DNA from: Ensifer sp. BR816
Lineage (GTDB): Bacteria > Pseudomonadota > Alphaproteobacteria > Rhizobiales > Rhizobiaceae
Length of the DNA: 64,000 nt
Reading direction: 5' to 3'
Assembly: GCF_000378985.1 (NCBI RefSeq)
Contig: NZ_KB905370.1
Coordinates: 785,830-849,829, forward strand
Shown here: positions 8,464-17,042 of the stretch, in pieces
How positions within the stretch are numbered: the stretch's first letter is position 1
How the letters are laid out: the number at the start of each line of letters is the position of its first letter
Notes under the pieces: model-generated
Told to the model about the DNA's origin: nothing
Seen by the model: the letters and a program-made list of their open reading frames with translations, nothing else
Databases searched by the model: none
Made by a program: the position numbers and the translations under genes

Positions 8464-8491
8464 AAGGCCGCGCGGAATACCACGCGGCCTT
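8464..8491 (-). terminator. Terminator of the OmpA-family lipoprotein gene
   Basis: AAGGCCGCG and CGCGGCCTT form the stem around a 10-base loop. On the minus strand the stem is followed by TTTTTG, 25 bases after the lipoprotein stop codon. It lies in the convergent gap and may also stop epmB transcripts. Confidence 0.75.
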
Positions 8492-8515
8492 GCATCAACG
8501 AATTTGTCGGCCAGC

Positions 8516-9181
8516 TCAGCCCTGCTTGATCGGCGCGATCGAGATTTCGACGCGGCGGTTCTGGGCGCGGCCCATCTCACTGGCGTTCGATGCGATCGGC
8601 CGTTCCATGCCGTAACCCATGGTCGAGATGCGCCGCTGGTCGATGCCGCGGCCGGCGAGATAGTTGGCGACAGAAGCGGCGCGGCGCTCGGAAAGACCCT
8701 GGTTATGGGAGGCGCTGCCCGTCGAATCCGTGTGGCCGTCGACGTCGATAAGCGTCTTGTTGAATTTGCGCAGCACGATCGCGACCGAATCGAGCGTCGG
8801 ATAGAAGGGCGGGATCACCTGGTCGCGGTCGGTCGCAAAGGTGATGTTCGACGGCATGTTGAGGATGATGCGGTCGCCCTGGCGCGTCACCGAGACGCCA
8901 GTGCCCTGCAATTGCGCGCGCAATTCCGATTCCTGCTGATCCATGTAATTGCCGATCAGGCCGCCGCCGAGCGCACCGATACCGGCGCCGACGAGTGCGG
9001 CATCGCGGCGTCCCGCGGAACTGCCGCCGACCAAAAGACCGGTCGCGGCGCCGAGGCCCGCACCGATCAACGCGCCGCCGGCCGTGTTCGACATCTTCTG
9101 TTCTCCCGTATAGGGATCGGTGGTCGTGCATCCGGAAAGATAGATGGCCGCGACAGCCAGGATGGCGCATTTCTTGATCAT
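8516..9181 (-). CDS. OmpA-family outer-membrane lipoprotein (YiaD-like)
   Basis: A 221-residue lipoprotein. The signal peptide MIKKCAILAVAAIY ends in the lipobox LSGC (lipidated Cys18). Residues ~30-80 form a glycine-zipper region (TAGGALIGAGLGAATG, GAGIGALGGGLIG). The C-terminal ~120 residues are an OmpA peptidoglycan-binding domain with the signature DVDGHTDSTGS and LSERRAASVANYL. It should anchor the outer membrane to peptidoglycan. The ATG at 9181 is preferred because the signal peptide begins there and GGGGACC lies about ten bases upstream; an ATG at 9199 adds six residues. Monocistronic, ending at the shared terminator. Confidence 0.92.
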   Translation of the reverse strand: MIKKCAILAVAAIYLSGCTTTDPYTGEQKMSNTAGGALIGAGLGAATGLLVGGSSAGRRDAALVGAGIGALGGGLIGNYMDQQESELRAQLQGTGVSVTRQGDRIILNMPSNITFATDRDQVIPPFYPTLDSVAIVLRKFNKTLIDVDGHTDSTGSASHNQGLSERRAASVANYLAGRGIDQRRISTMGYGMERPIASNASEMGRAQNRRVEISIAPIKQG

Positions 9182-9342
9182 CGAATCAATGGTCCCCATT
9201 GGTGCTAAAGGTGCTTCATACTATCGATTGCGGCAGCAAGATGAAGAGGTGCGACGCTTTCCACATTGGCGAGCAAAACGCGACGCTTCGGCACTGCAGC
9301 ATTTGGGCTGTGCTTTGCCACATTGCTGTCCAGAGCGCCCGC

Positions 9343-9443
9343 TAGAGCGGGATGCGCTCACATGCGTTCGCGCCGCTCTATCGGTTTGTTTTTGCCGCAT
9401 TTGTGCGACGTCAGGTGATTCCACCTGACTGCAAAATGCTCTA
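9343..9443. repeat. Second intergenic repeat type (RIME2-like), between lipoprotein gene and exoD
   Basis: The gap 9182-9512 contains no gene. It holds an element bounded by inverted ends TAGAGC (9343) and GCTCTA (9443), beginning TAGAGCGGGATGCG, with an internal hairpin GTCAGGTG / CACCTGAC at 9410-9429. TAGAGCGGGATG elements are frequent in Rhizobiaceae intergenic DNA. The family name is a best guess. Confidence 0.55.
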
Positions 9444-9512
9444 ACCGAAGCTTCACACGCTCGCGCCAGGATGTAATCTGCCGGGCCGGGAATCAGGCGA
9501 GAGGGACCATAG

Positions 9513-10151
9513 ATGGCAGTCGAGTTCGGCGATACGCAGCGCAGTCTCAGCGATACGCTGACCGGCATGATCGCCTCGATCAGGGGCAACACGATTACGC
9601 TGCGCGAACTGATGATCGAGATCGGCGAGCACGGCTTCCTGCTTCTCTGCGCGCTGCTGACGCTGCCGTTCCTGATTCCGGTGTCGATCCCCGGCGTCAG
9701 CACGGTCTTCGGCGCGGCCATCATTCTCATCTCGCTGGCGATCACCCTCAACCGCCTGCCCTGGCTGCCGCGGCGCATTCTCGACCGGCAGATCGAGACC
9801 GAAAAACTGGTGCCGACGCTTGAGAAGGGGGCGGCGCTGGTTTCGAAACTCGACCGTTATGTGCGCCCGAGGCTGCATTTCCTGACCCAGGGCGCCGTCA
9901 TGAACCGCTTCAACGGGCTGATGATCATGGCCGGCGGCGTGCTTCTGATGTTCCCGCTCGGACTGATCCCGATGTCGAACACGCTGCCGGGCATCGCCAT
10001 CCTGCTGTTGTCGCTCGGCATCATCCAGCGCGACGGGCTGATGGTCGCAGGCGGCTATCTCTTTCTCGTGGCGACCACGGTCTATTTTGCCGTGCTCGCC
10101 TATCTCGCCTTTGCCGCCGGCCAGGGGCTGTCGCAGTTCTTCGTGTCGTAG
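9513..10151 (+). CDS. exoD: ExoD family membrane protein
   Basis: A 212-residue protein with three to four hydrophobic segments (LLLCALLTLPFLIPVSIPGVS, FGAAIILISLAITL, LMIMAGGVLLMFPLG, LMVAGGYLFLVATTVYF) and the family signature around SIPGVSTVFGA and NTLPGIAILLLSLGI. ExoD of Sinorhizobium meliloti affects exopolysaccharide production, alkaline tolerance and nodule invasion; the molecular function is unknown. The ATG follows GAGGGACCATAG. Convergent with the acetylpolyamine amidohydrolase, with a 17-base gap. Whether this is the founding exoD orthologue or a paralogue cannot be decided from the sequence alone. Confidence 0.85.
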   Translation: MAVEFGDTQRSLSDTLTGMIASIRGNTITLRELMIEIGEHGFLLLCALLTLPFLIPVSIPGVSTVFGAAIILISLAITLNRLPWLPRRILDRQIETEKLVPTLEKGAALVSKLDRYVRPRLHFLTQGAVMNRFNGLMIMAGGVLLMFPLGLIPMSNTLPGIAILLLSLGIIQRDGLMVAGGYLFLVATTVYFAVLAYLAFAAGQGLSQFFVS

Positions 10152-10168
10152 AGTCCGCCGAGCGATCG

Positions 10169-11194
10169 TCAATCGGCTATCCCCTTCAGCACATTGGCAA
10201 CGTTGAGGCCGATCTCCGGAACGCCATAGCCGCCTTCCATGCAGACGACGACCGGCAGGCCCGTCTTCCCAAGGCGCTCGCCCATGCGCAAGAAATCCTC
10301 CGACGTCAGCTTGAAGAAGCTGATCGGGTCGCGCTCGAACGTATCGACGCCGAGCGACAGGACCAGCGCTTCCGCGCCGAAACCGGCGATCCGCGACAGG
10401 GCGTCGTCCATCGCCGCGGCCCAGGTCGCGAAGGTCGTGCCGCGCGGCAACGGATAGTTCCTGGTGGAGCCAAGGCCCTCGCCCGCCCCCTCTTCGTCGG
10501 CAAAGCCGAGGAAATGCGGGAAGGCATCGACGGGATCGCCATGCAGCGAGGCGAAGAAGACGTCGCCGCGCTCGTAGAAGATATCCTGGGTACCGTTGCC
10601 GTGGTGGAAGTCGACGTCGAGCACGGCGACCTTCGCGGCACCACGGTCGCGCAGGCGCTGGGCAGCACAGGCGGCATTGTTGATGAAGGAGTAGCCGCCG
10701 AAGAGATCGATCGCCGCGTGATGGCCGGGCGGACGGCAGAGCGCGAAGGCGGCGGCATTGCCGCCAGCGACGTGGTTCGCTGCCGAAATCGCGCAATCCA
10801 TCGCGGCGCGCGCCGCGGCGAAGGTGCCTTCGGTGATCGCCGTCTCGGCGGCAAAGGCATAGTAACCGAGCGCGCCGTCGATATCCTTCGGCGGATGCTG
10901 GCGCATGCGCCGCGCCGGAAAGCAGGCGGGGATCGCCTCGCCGCGATAGCCGTCGGCGACCCAGCGCTCCCAGGCGGTCTCGAGGAATGCGAGATAATCC
11001 GCCGAATGCAGCTTCAGCGCCGTCTCCATGCCATGCCGTTCCGGCGCGACAACATCGGAGAAGCCCGCCTCCTTGACGGCAGCGAGGATCCATTCGGCCC
11101 GAAACGGCGCCTCAAAGGGCGGCACGAGCTCGCCGCCATGCAATTCGGTCTTAGCGTCTCGGAGCTTGTGGTCTTCGGAATAGAAAACGCGCAT
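10169..11194 (-). CDS. aphA: Acetylpolyamine amidohydrolase (histone deacetylase superfamily)
   Basis: A zinc hydrolase that removes acetyl groups from acetylated polyamines. It has the same length (341 residues) and the same active-site numbering as the characterised Mycoplana ramosa enzyme as I recall it: His158-His159 in RPPGHHAA, zinc ligands Asp195, His197 and Asp284 (DVDFHHGNG, LGVDTFERDP) and Tyr323 in MEGGYG. The N-terminus MRVFYSEDHKLRDAKTELHGGE is also characteristic. It lies downstream of a GNAT gene and an XRE-cupin regulator on the same strand, with an 81-base gap, which suggests a polyamine acetylation/deacetylation context. Confidence 0.93.
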   Translation of the reverse strand: MRVFYSEDHKLRDAKTELHGGELVPPFEAPFRAEWILAAVKEAGFSDVVAPERHGMETALKLHSADYLAFLETAWERWVADGYRGEAIPACFPARRMRQHPPKDIDGALGYYAFAAETAITEGTFAAARAAMDCAISAANHVAGGNAAAFALCRPPGHHAAIDLFGGYSFINNAACAAQRLRDRGAAKVAVLDVDFHHGNGTQDIFYERGDVFFASLHGDPVDAFPHFLGFADEEGAGEGLGSTRNYPLPRGTTFATWAAAMDDALSRIAGFGAEALVLSLGVDTFERDPISFFKLTSEDFLRMGERLGKTGLPVVVCMEGGYGVPEIGLNVANVLKGIAD

Positions 11195-11275
11195 TTTTGG
11201 TGTCCTGATTTAGGGGAATGCTATTGGAATTTACTCGATGAATTCGGTCGCGACACACAAGAGGCAGGCCTCCTT

Positions 11276-11803
11276 CTAAATCGAAAGATGCTTGTAAAAG
11301 AATGTCGTCGCGCAATAGCGGCCGTCCGGCATCAGCGCATAGTCGGGAACGACGCCGGCGCGCAGCCAGCCGAAACGCTCATAGATCGCTTCCGCCGGTT
11401 CACCGGTCGCCGTGTCGAGCACCAGCACGCGCCGGCCGCGCTTCCGCGCTTCGGCTTCCGCTTTCTCCATCAGACGGCGGGCAAGGCCCAGGCCGCGGGC
11501 GTCCCGGTGCACCAGCAGCTTCTTGATATCGGCGCGGTGCGGCTGGTTCGGCATCGTGGCGATGCCGAGCTGCACGGTGCCGACCGCCCGGCCTTCGACC
11601 TCGGCGACGACGAGAACGGTTTCATCCCGGCCGACCGCGGCGGCAACGGCTTCCCAGAAGGGGACAGCGGTTATTGGCGGAAAGGGCTGCATGAAGCCCA
11701 CCGAAGCGCCACCCTCGACGCAATCGGAGAGGACCTCGGCAAGTGCCGGCAGTTTGGCACGGGTTTCTTCCTCGGTCAGTACGCGGATCGCTACGTCGGG
11801 CAT
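11276..11803 (-). CDS. GNAT N-acetyltransferase
   Basis: A 175-residue GNAT fold protein. The acetyl-CoA binding motif A is HRDARGLGLARRLMEKAEAEA, with the preceding strand IKKLLVHRD and the C-terminal AIYERFGWLRAG. The acceptor is not predictable from sequence. It begins two bases after the stop codon of the XRE-cupin regulator gene, so the two are almost certainly co-transcribed. With the acetylpolyamine amidohydrolase next downstream, a polyamine-type amine substrate is a reasonable guess and no more. Confidence 0.88.
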   Translation of the reverse strand: MPDVAIRVLTEEETRAKLPALAEVLSDCVEGGASVGFMQPFPPITAVPFWEAVAAAVGRDETVLVVAEVEGRAVGTVQLGIATMPNQPHRADIKKLLVHRDARGLGLARRLMEKAEAEARKRGRRVLVLDTATGEPAEAIYERFGWLRAGVVPDYALMPDGRYCATTFFYKHLSI

Positions 11804-11805
11804 GG

Positions 11806-12399
11806 TTACACCTTGGTGCGGCAGAGGATGACGGCATAGTGCACCGCCTCGTCATAGGGGTTGTGAAAGACGTGGGCCTCTTCGAGACCCATGAACAGGC
11901 AATCGCCGGCTTCGAGCACCTGCGGTCCGCTCTCCATCGTCAGCTCCAGCCGCCCGGAAAAAAGCCAGAGGTGCTGCGTGATGCCGCGGTCGGCCGGCTG
12001 GCGCTCGAAGACGACTCGGGCGCCCGGCGGAAACTCGACCTCGACGATGTCGACGGGCGAGCCAAGACCCTCCGGCGAGACCGATCGGCGCAGATAGCCG
12101 CTTTCCGGATCGCGCCACAGCCGCTGCTCCGCCCGGCGCGCGATCGGCGAAGCATTCTCCGCGGCGGAGGCAAAGAGCGCCGAGAGCGTCGTGCCGAGCG
12201 CACTGCAGAGTCTTGCCAGGAGCTGGGCGGTCGGGCTCGCTTCGCCGCGCTCGATGCGCGAGATCATCGCGCGGCTGACGCCGGAGCGCGTTGCCAGTTC
12301 GTCCAGCGTCAGCGCCTGAACCGCGCGCATCTCGCGCACACGCTCGCCGATCGTCCGTTCAAGAGAGGAGATTGCCTGTTCCATTATTTGAGATTGCAT
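11806..12399 (-). CDS. XRE-family regulator with C-terminal cupin (PuuR-like architecture)
   Basis: A 197-residue regulator: helix-turn-helix at about residues 18-72 (LTLDELATRSGVSRAMISRIERGEASP), cupin domain at about 115-195 (VVFERQPADRGITQHLWLFSG, LEAGDCLFMGLEEAHVFHNP). PuuR and related XRE-cupin proteins repress polyamine or amino acid genes. It starts inside a 33-base inverted repeat (12381-12413) that also faces the divergent MFS gene, so autoregulation and control of the transporter are likely. Starts at 12399 (MQSQIMEQ) and 12384 (MEQAISS) are both possible; neither has a strong ribosome site. Confidence 0.88.
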   Translation of the reverse strand: MQSQIMEQAISSLERTIGERVREMRAVQALTLDELATRSGVSRAMISRIERGEASPTAQLLARLCSALGTTLSALFASAAENASPIARRAEQRLWRDPESGYLRRSVSPEGLGSPVDIVEVEFPPGARVVFERQPADRGITQHLWLFSGRLELTMESGPQVLEAGDCLFMGLEEAHVFHNPYDEAVHYAVILCRTKV

Positions 12400-12413
12400 T
12401 TCTCATATAATGG
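12381..12413. promoter_or_regulatory. Operator-like inverted repeat between XRE-cupin and MFS genes
   Basis: Arms CCATTATTTGAGA and TCTCATATAATGG (12 of 13 positions pair) flank seven bases. The right arm contains a perfect TATAAT on the plus strand at 12406-12411, facing the transporter gene. The repeat covers both candidate start codons of the regulator. Position and symmetry suit binding by the adjacent XRE protein. Confidence 0.65.
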
Positions 12414-12529
12414 AGTCAAGCGGACGCCGGTCCAAAATAAATTTCTCCTATGCCGCTCCGGCGACAATGCGACGGCCGGCTCCGCGCTAGCTTGCGTTCG
12501 ACAAAAAGCGGCTCGTGGAGGAGAGGCAA

Positions 12530-13771
12530 ATGAAAAGCGACCGGTCGTCGCTCCTGTCGATTGCCAGCATTGTTACCTCGATGACGGCTGTCGCCATCGG
12601 CAACGGCATGATGCTCGCCTATGTTCCCTTCGTGCTGACCCGCGCGGCGGCGCCCGCCTGGATCCCCGGAGCGGCGGTCACCGCGATCGCCTTCGGCGGC
12701 CTGATCGGCTGCGTTCTGGCCGGTCCGCTCATCCGCCGCGTCGGCCATGCGCGGGCGTTCTCCTGCTCGATGGCGCTGGTCATCCTCGCGGCGGTGCTGA
12801 TCAGCCTTGGCGTCCATCCTATTCTCTGGATCTTCGCCCGCGCGCTTTACGGCGCGGCTGCCAATACCAATTTCATCATCGCCCAGAGCTGGCTGAACCA
12901 CGCCAGCGACAACCGCTGGCGCGGCAAGGCCATGGCGCTGTTCTACATGGCCTATGTGATCGGCCTTGGCGCCGGCGCCTGGATTTTCGGGCGCATCCCC
13001 GTCGAAGGCAACCTTGCGCCGATCATCACCATCTTCTTCACGGCGATCGCCATCCTGCCGATCGGGCTGACGCGCCTGCCGACGCCGCCGCCCCCCGCCA
13101 AGGTCAGCATCGACATCGCAATGGTGTGGCGCAGTTCCCCGGTCGCCTTCATCGGCGTGCTGGCCTCAGGCGGCCTGTCGATGCTCGTGCAGGGCTTCAC
13201 GCCGATCTATGCCGCCGCCAATGCGATGAGCCAGCAGGACGTGGCGAGCCTGATGTTCGTCATGCAGTTCGGCCTGCTCGTCATCCAGTATCCGATGGGC
13301 GCGCTTTCCGACCGTCTCGACCGGCGCATCGTTCTCATCGCCACCTGCGGCCTGATCGTGGCGGCAGGGCTCGCGGCGCTCGTCGTCTCCTTCGACAGCC
13401 TTCCGCTGCTGATGCTCGTCTTCGCGCTCTTTGCCGGCGCCGTCGAAACGGTCTATTCGATCGCCAATGCGCATGCCAACGACCGCACCGATCCGGGCGA
13501 TTTCGTGCCGCTGGCGAGCACCATGCTCGTCGCCTGGTCGGCGGCCGCGACGCTCATACCAATGCTCGTGACGCTGCTGACGCCCGTTTTCGGCGCACAG
13601 CTGTTCATCCGAGCGACGATCGCCGTTGCCATCCTCTACGCCGCCTTCGTGCTCATCCGCCTGCGGATGCGCGAGCGCGTGCCGCCGCAGCTCTGCGAGA
13701 CCTTCGAGATCAAAAGCGCGCAGGTGCCGAATGCCGGGGCGCTTGCCGAGGCGGAAGCGCCATCGAAATAG
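12530..13771 (+). CDS. MFS transporter (YcaD-like)
   Basis: A 413-residue major facilitator with about 12 hydrophobic segments. The motif after TM2 is present as [15 protein letters not shown], and the corresponding motif in the second half as [14 protein letters not shown]. The ATG at 12530 is chosen because GAGGAGAGG ends three bases before it; an upstream in-frame ATG at 12515 lies before that site. Divergent from the XRE-cupin regulator, with the inverted repeat between them, so its expression is probably controlled by that regulator. Substrate unknown; a polyamine or acetylpolyamine is possible from context only. Confidence 0.9.
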   Translation: MKSDRSSLLSIASIVTSMTAVAIGNGMMLAYVPFVLTRAAAPAWIPGAAVTAIAFGGLIGCVLAGPLIRRVGHARAFSCSMALVILAAVLISLGVHPILWIFARALYGAAANTNFIIAQSWLNHASDNRWRGKAMALFYMAYVIGLGAGAWIFGRIPVEGNLAPIITIFFTAIAILPIGLTRLPTPPPPAKVSIDIAMVWRSSPVAFIGVLASGGLSMLVQGFTPIYAAANAMSQQDVASLMFVMQFGLLVIQYPMGALSDRLDRRIVLIATCGLIVAAGLAALVVSFDSLPLLMLVFALFAGAVETVYSIANAHANDRTDPGDFVPLASTMLVAWSAAATLIPMLVTLLTPVFGAQLFIRATIAVAILYAAFVLIRLRMRERVPPQLCETFEIKSAQVPNAGALAEAEAPSK

Positions 13772-13841
13772 CCGGGTTTATAGTGAACGAAGCCTTCATT
13801 TCCCGCTTTGCGCCGCCGGGTCGCGCTGCTATATGCGGCCC

Positions 13842-15668
13842 ATGAGCACACCATCTTCCAAGACGCCCCTGTCGCATATCCGCAACTTCTCGATCGTGGC
13901 CCATATCGACCACGGCAAATCGACGCTGGCCGACCGGCTGATCCAGTCGACCGGCGGTCTTGCCGAGCGCGAGATGTCCGAGCAGGTGCTGGACAGCATG
14001 GACATCGAGCGCGAGCGCGGCATCACCATCAAGGCCCAGACCGTGCGGCTGCACTACAAGGCCAATGACGGCGACACCTATGTCTTGAACCTGATCGACA
14101 CGCCCGGCCATGTCGACTTCGCCTACGAAGTGTCGCGCTCGCTTTCGGCCTGCGAGGGCTCGCTGCTCGTCGTCGACGCCAGCCAGGGAGTCGAGGCCCA
14201 GACACTCGCCAACGTCTACCAGGCGATCGACAACAATCACGAGCTCGTCACCGTGCTCAACAAGATCGACCTGCCGGCGGCCGAGCCCGACCGCATCAAG
14301 GAGCAGATCGAGGAGGTGATCGGCATCGACGCTTCCGACGCGGTGCTGATCTCGGCGAAGACCGGCCTCGGCATACCGGATGTCCTCGAAGCGATCGTCC
14401 ACAAGCTGCCGGCGCCGAAGAGCCCGGGCGGCGACAAGGCGCCGCTCAAGGCCTTGCTCGTTGACAGCTGGTACGACACCTATCTCGGCGTCATGGTTCT
14501 GGTGCGCATCATCGACGGCGTGCTGACGAAGGGGCAGACCATCCGCATGATGGGCACCGGCGCAAAGTACACGATCGAGCGCGTCGGCGTGCTGACCCCG
14601 AAGATGGTGGCGATGGATTCGCTCGGTCCCGGCGAGATCGGCTTCATCACCGCCTCGATCAAGGAAGTGGCCGACACCCGCGTCGGCGACACGATCACCG
14701 ACGAGAGGCGCCCAACCACGGAAGCCCTGCCCGGCTTCAAGCCGGCGCAGCCGGTGGTCTTCTGCGGCCTCTTCCCGGTCGATGCCGCGGACTTCGAGGA
14801 ACTGCGCAGCGCCATGGGCAAGCTGCGCCTCAACGACGCCTCGTTCTCCTTCGAGATGGAGTCCTCCGCGGCGCTGGGCTTCGGCTTCCGCTGCGGCTTC
14901 CTCGGTCTCCTGCATCTCGAAATCATCCAGGAGCGCCTTTCGCGCGAGTTCGACCTCGACCTGATCGCCACCGCCCCTTCGGTCGTCTATCAGCTGACGA
15001 TGATCGACGGCACCGAGATCGAGTTGCACAACCCGACCGACATGCCGGACGTCGTCAAGATCTCCGAGTTCCGCGAGCCCTGGATCAAGGCGACGATCCT
15101 GACGCCGGACGAATATCTCGGCGGCATCCTGAAGCTTTGCCAGGACCGGCGCGGCATCCAGACGGAACTGACCTATGTCGGCAGCCGGGCGATGCTGACC
15201 TACGACCTGCCGCTCAACGAAGTGGTGTTCGACTTCTACGACCGGCTGAAGTCGATCTCCAAGGGCTACGCCTCCTTCGACTACCACCTCGCCGACTATC
15301 GCGAGAGCGACCTCGTCAAGATGTCGATCCTCGTCAATGCAGAGCCGGTCGACGCGCTGTCGATGCTGGTCCACCGCTCGGCGGCGGAAAAGCGCGGCCG
15401 CGTCATGTGCGAGAAATTGAAGGACCTGATCCCGCAGCACATGTTCCAGATCCCGATCCAGGCCGCGATCGGCGGCCGCATCATCGCCCGCGAAACGGTG
15501 CGCGCGCTCCGGAAGGACGTGACCGCCAAGTGCTACGGCGGCGACGCCACCCGCAAGCGCAAGCTTCTGGAAAAGCAGAAGGAAGGCAAGAAGCGCATGC
15601 GCCAGTTCGGCAAGGTGGAGATCCCGCAGGAGGCGTTTATCGCCGCGCTGAAGATGGGCGACGAGTGA
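13842..15668 (+). CDS. lepA: Elongation factor 4 (LepA)
   Basis: A 608-residue translational GTPase that acts on the ribosome during initiation or back-translocation. GTPase motifs: AHIDHGKST (G1), DTPGHVDF (G3), NKIDLP (G4) and SAKTG (G5). The LepA-specific C-terminal domain is intact ([32 protein letters not shown]). The ATG at 13842 ([15 protein letters not shown]) gives the usual length; an ATG three codons upstream (13833) is also in frame. Transcribed alone; the inverted repeat at 15685 may end its transcript. Confidence 0.97.
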   Translation: MSTPSSKTPLSHIRNFSIVAHIDHGKSTLADRLIQSTGGLAEREMSEQVLDSMDIERERGITIKAQTVRLHYKANDGDTYVLNLIDTPGHVDFAYEVSRSLSACEGSLLVVDASQGVEAQTLANVYQAIDNNHELVTVLNKIDLPAAEPDRIKEQIEEVIGIDASDAVLISAKTGLGIPDVLEAIVHKLPAPKSPGGDKAPLKALLVDSWYDTYLGVMVLVRIIDGVLTKGQTIRMMGTGAKYTIERVGVLTPKMVAMDSLGPGEIGFITASIKEVADTRVGDTITDERRPTTEALPGFKPAQPVVFCGLFPVDAADFEELRSAMGKLRLNDASFSFEMESSAALGFGFRCGFLGLLHLEIIQERLSREFDLDLIATAPSVVYQLTMIDGTEIELHNPTDMPDVVKISEFREPWIKATILTPDEYLGGILKLCQDRRGIQTELTYVGSRAMLTYDLPLNEVVFDFYDRLKSISKGYASFDYHLADYRESDLVKMSILVNAEPVDALSMLVHRSAAEKRGRVMCEKLKDLIPQHMFQIPIQAAIGGRIIARETVRALRKDVTAKCYGGDATRKRKLLEKQKEGKKRMRQFGKVEIPQEAFIAALKMGDE

Positions 15669-15684
15669 TTGTTTTCTCCCGTTG

Positions 15685-15711
15685 AAGATGCGCATATACT
15701 GTGCGCATCTT
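15685..15711 (+). promoter_or_regulatory. ccdAB operator/promoter that could double as lepA terminator
   Basis: A perfect 10-bp inverted repeat (AAGATGCGCA / TGCGCATCTT) flanks TATACTG, so the probable -10 box TATACT of ccdAB is the loop. TTTT follows the right arm, so the same sequence in RNA would form a terminator-like hairpin 17 bases after the lepA stop. Toxin-antitoxin complexes typically bind such repeats over their own promoter. Confidence 0.6.
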
Positions 15712-15726
15712 TTCTGGGGAGCGAAC

Positions 15727-15960
15727 ATGACACGATCGACCGCCAGACGCCCGACCAATCTATCACTTGACGGCGATCTGCTTTCGCAGGCGCGCGATCT
15801 CAAAATCAACGTTTCGCGGGCCGCTGAAGAGGGCATCGCCCAGGCAATCAGGGCCGAGCAGGAACGGCTTTGGCGCGTGGAAAACGCGAAATCGATCGCC
15901 GATGCCAATGACTTTGTCGAGAAACGCGGGCTGCCGCTAGCCAAGCTTCGGCAGTTCTGA
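15727..15960 (+). CDS. ccdA: CcdA-family antitoxin
   Basis: A 77-residue antitoxin with an N-terminal ribbon-helix-helix DNA-binding segment (RPTNLSLDGDLLSQARDLKINVSR) and a charged C-terminal tail (ENAKSIADANDFVEKRGLPL) expected to wrap the toxin. The ATG at 15727 follows GGGGAG by five bases. Its TGA overlaps the ATG of the toxin gene (TGATG), which sets the ratio of the two products by coupling. The antitoxin and the complex probably bind the inverted repeat just upstream. Chromosomal ccd modules are usually stabilisation or stress elements; the role here is unknown. Confidence 0.9.
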   Translation: MTRSTARRPTNLSLDGDLLSQARDLKINVSRAAEEGIAQAIRAEQERLWRVENAKSIADANDFVEKRGLPLAKLRQF

Positions 15961-16259
15961 TGGCCCGCTTTCATGTCTACCGGCTGAAGCAAAGCGAAAC
16001 ATTCGTCGTCGATCTTCAGGCGGAACTGTTCGATGCGCTGAAGACCAGGATCGTCGCGCCTCTCATTCCGACGTCTGACATTGCCCACGTCATGGCGAGC
16101 CTCAACCCGCGGGTGACGATCAAGGGCGAGGCCTACGTCGTCGCGATCCATCTCATGGTCGCGATTTCGGTCAGCGAATTCGGCGACTTGGTCAGCGATC
16201 TGTCAAACCAGCGCGACAAGATTGTCGCCGCCTCGGATTTCGCCTTCAGGGGGTTTTGA
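15960..16259 (+). CDS. ccdB: CcdB-family toxin
   Basis: A 99-residue CcdB fold protein (MARFHVYRL, VVDLQAELFDALKTRIVAPLIP, AYVVAIHLMVAI). CcdB of plasmid F poisons DNA gyrase through its C-terminal residues. Here the end is DFAFRGF, whereas F CcdB ends in Gly-Ile, so gyrase targeting is likely but not certain. Coupled to ccdA by a one-base overlap. A palindromic repeat lies 20 bases downstream. Confidence 0.88.
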   Translation: MARFHVYRLKQSETFVVDLQAELFDALKTRIVAPLIPTSDIAHVMASLNPRVTIKGEAYVVAIHLMVAISVSEFGDLVSDLSNQRDKIVAASDFAFRGF

Positions 16260-16270
16260 AGTCGAGGGCT

Positions 16271-16306
16271 CGTGCATGGATACTCGGGTCAAGCCCGAGT
16301 ATGACG
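16271..16306. repeat. Palindromic repeat, left copy (CTCGGGTCAAGCCCGAG type)
   Basis: Centred on ATACTCGGGT / AAGCCCGAGTAT with flanking GCATGG and GACGGG. It is one of two copies of a dispersed alphaproteobacterial palindrome in the gap after ccdB. Confidence 0.7.
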
Positions 16307-16424
16307 GGTGAAGGCGGGCGACGCGAGGCACCGGCTATGCGCCGAGCGACTGAGGCATACGTTGCGCAGAGGCAAGCGGCTGCCGCAGACAGACGCCGGA
16401 AGAGATTGTCGTAAACCCCTCCCT

Positions 16425-16471
16425 CCGTCATCCTCGGGCTTGACCAAGGGCTTGACCCGAGGATCCACGCA
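16425..16471. repeat. Palindromic repeat, right copy, inverted
   Basis: Reads CGTCATCCTCGGGCTTGACC, then AAGGG, then CTTGACCCGAGGATCCACG. It is inverted relative to the left copy and has an internal duplication. The 118 bases between the copies contain no gene. Confidence 0.7.
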
Positions 16472-16518
16472 CAAGCCTCGCGACGACGGGACCAGTGCCA
16501 AGACCTTGCGCATTCGCC

Positions 16519-17022
16519 TCAAAGCAAATACCGCTTCGAGATCCGGTCGACCGTCCGCCCATCCTTCAGCGGCACCGCCTTGTCGACCTTGTAATCGACG
16601 AAGCCCATCTTTCCGTAATAGGCCAAGCCGCCAATGTTGTCGGCGCGGATCGTCGCATTGATCGCCACGAAGCCGGCGTTACGGGCATGCGCCTTCGTCG
16701 CGGCGAAAAGCGCAGTGCCGGCGCCGGGACGCTTCGCGTGCGGCCGGGCGAAGGTGCCGATGTCCGCCCAGCCCTCGGGCAGACCATCCCAGCGTTCCAG
16801 AGCCTGGAAGGCGCAAGGGCGGCCGTCGGCGTCCTCGGCAACGAAGCAACTGACGAAGCCCGCTCCTGAAAGAAAGTGAGCGGTGAAGCTTGCGTCGGTA
16901 AACGGCGTTTCATGCGCCGTAGTGCCGCCGATCTTTATGATTTCGTTGATGAAAGCGCGGAGCGCCGGCACGTCCTCCGCGCGCGCCGGGCGAACGGTGA
17001 TCGCTGTAACTGCTTCTGCCAT
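16519..17022 (-). CDS. GNAT acetyltransferase (phosphinothricin/amino acid acetyltransferase type)
   Basis: A 167-residue GNAT protein with the acetyl-CoA loop in RPHAKRPGAGTALFAATKAHARNAG and the terminal strand LAYYGKMGFVDYKVDKAV. The N-terminal TVRPARAEDVPALRAFINEII is typical of the N-acetyltransferases that act on amino acid analogues. The exact acceptor is not determinable. It is on the same strand as the maa-like gene upstream of it (20-base gap), so the minus-strand genes from DoxX to here could form one unit. Confidence 0.87.
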   Translation of the reverse strand: MAEAVTAITVRPARAEDVPALRAFINEIIKIGGTTAHETPFTDASFTAHFLSGAGFVSCFVAEDADGRPCAFQALERWDGLPEGWADIGTFARPHAKRPGAGTALFAATKAHARNAGFVAINATIRADNIGGLAYYGKMGFVDYKVDKAVPLKDGRTVDRISKRYLL

Positions 17023-17042
17023 CGAGATTCGTCTTTCTCTTG

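Noticed and set aside
13710..16151. Very long minus-strand frame opposite lepA and ccdAB
   Set aside because: Antisense shadow caused by high third-position GC; His/Asp/Arg-rich translation without domains, while lepA on the other strand is unmistakable.
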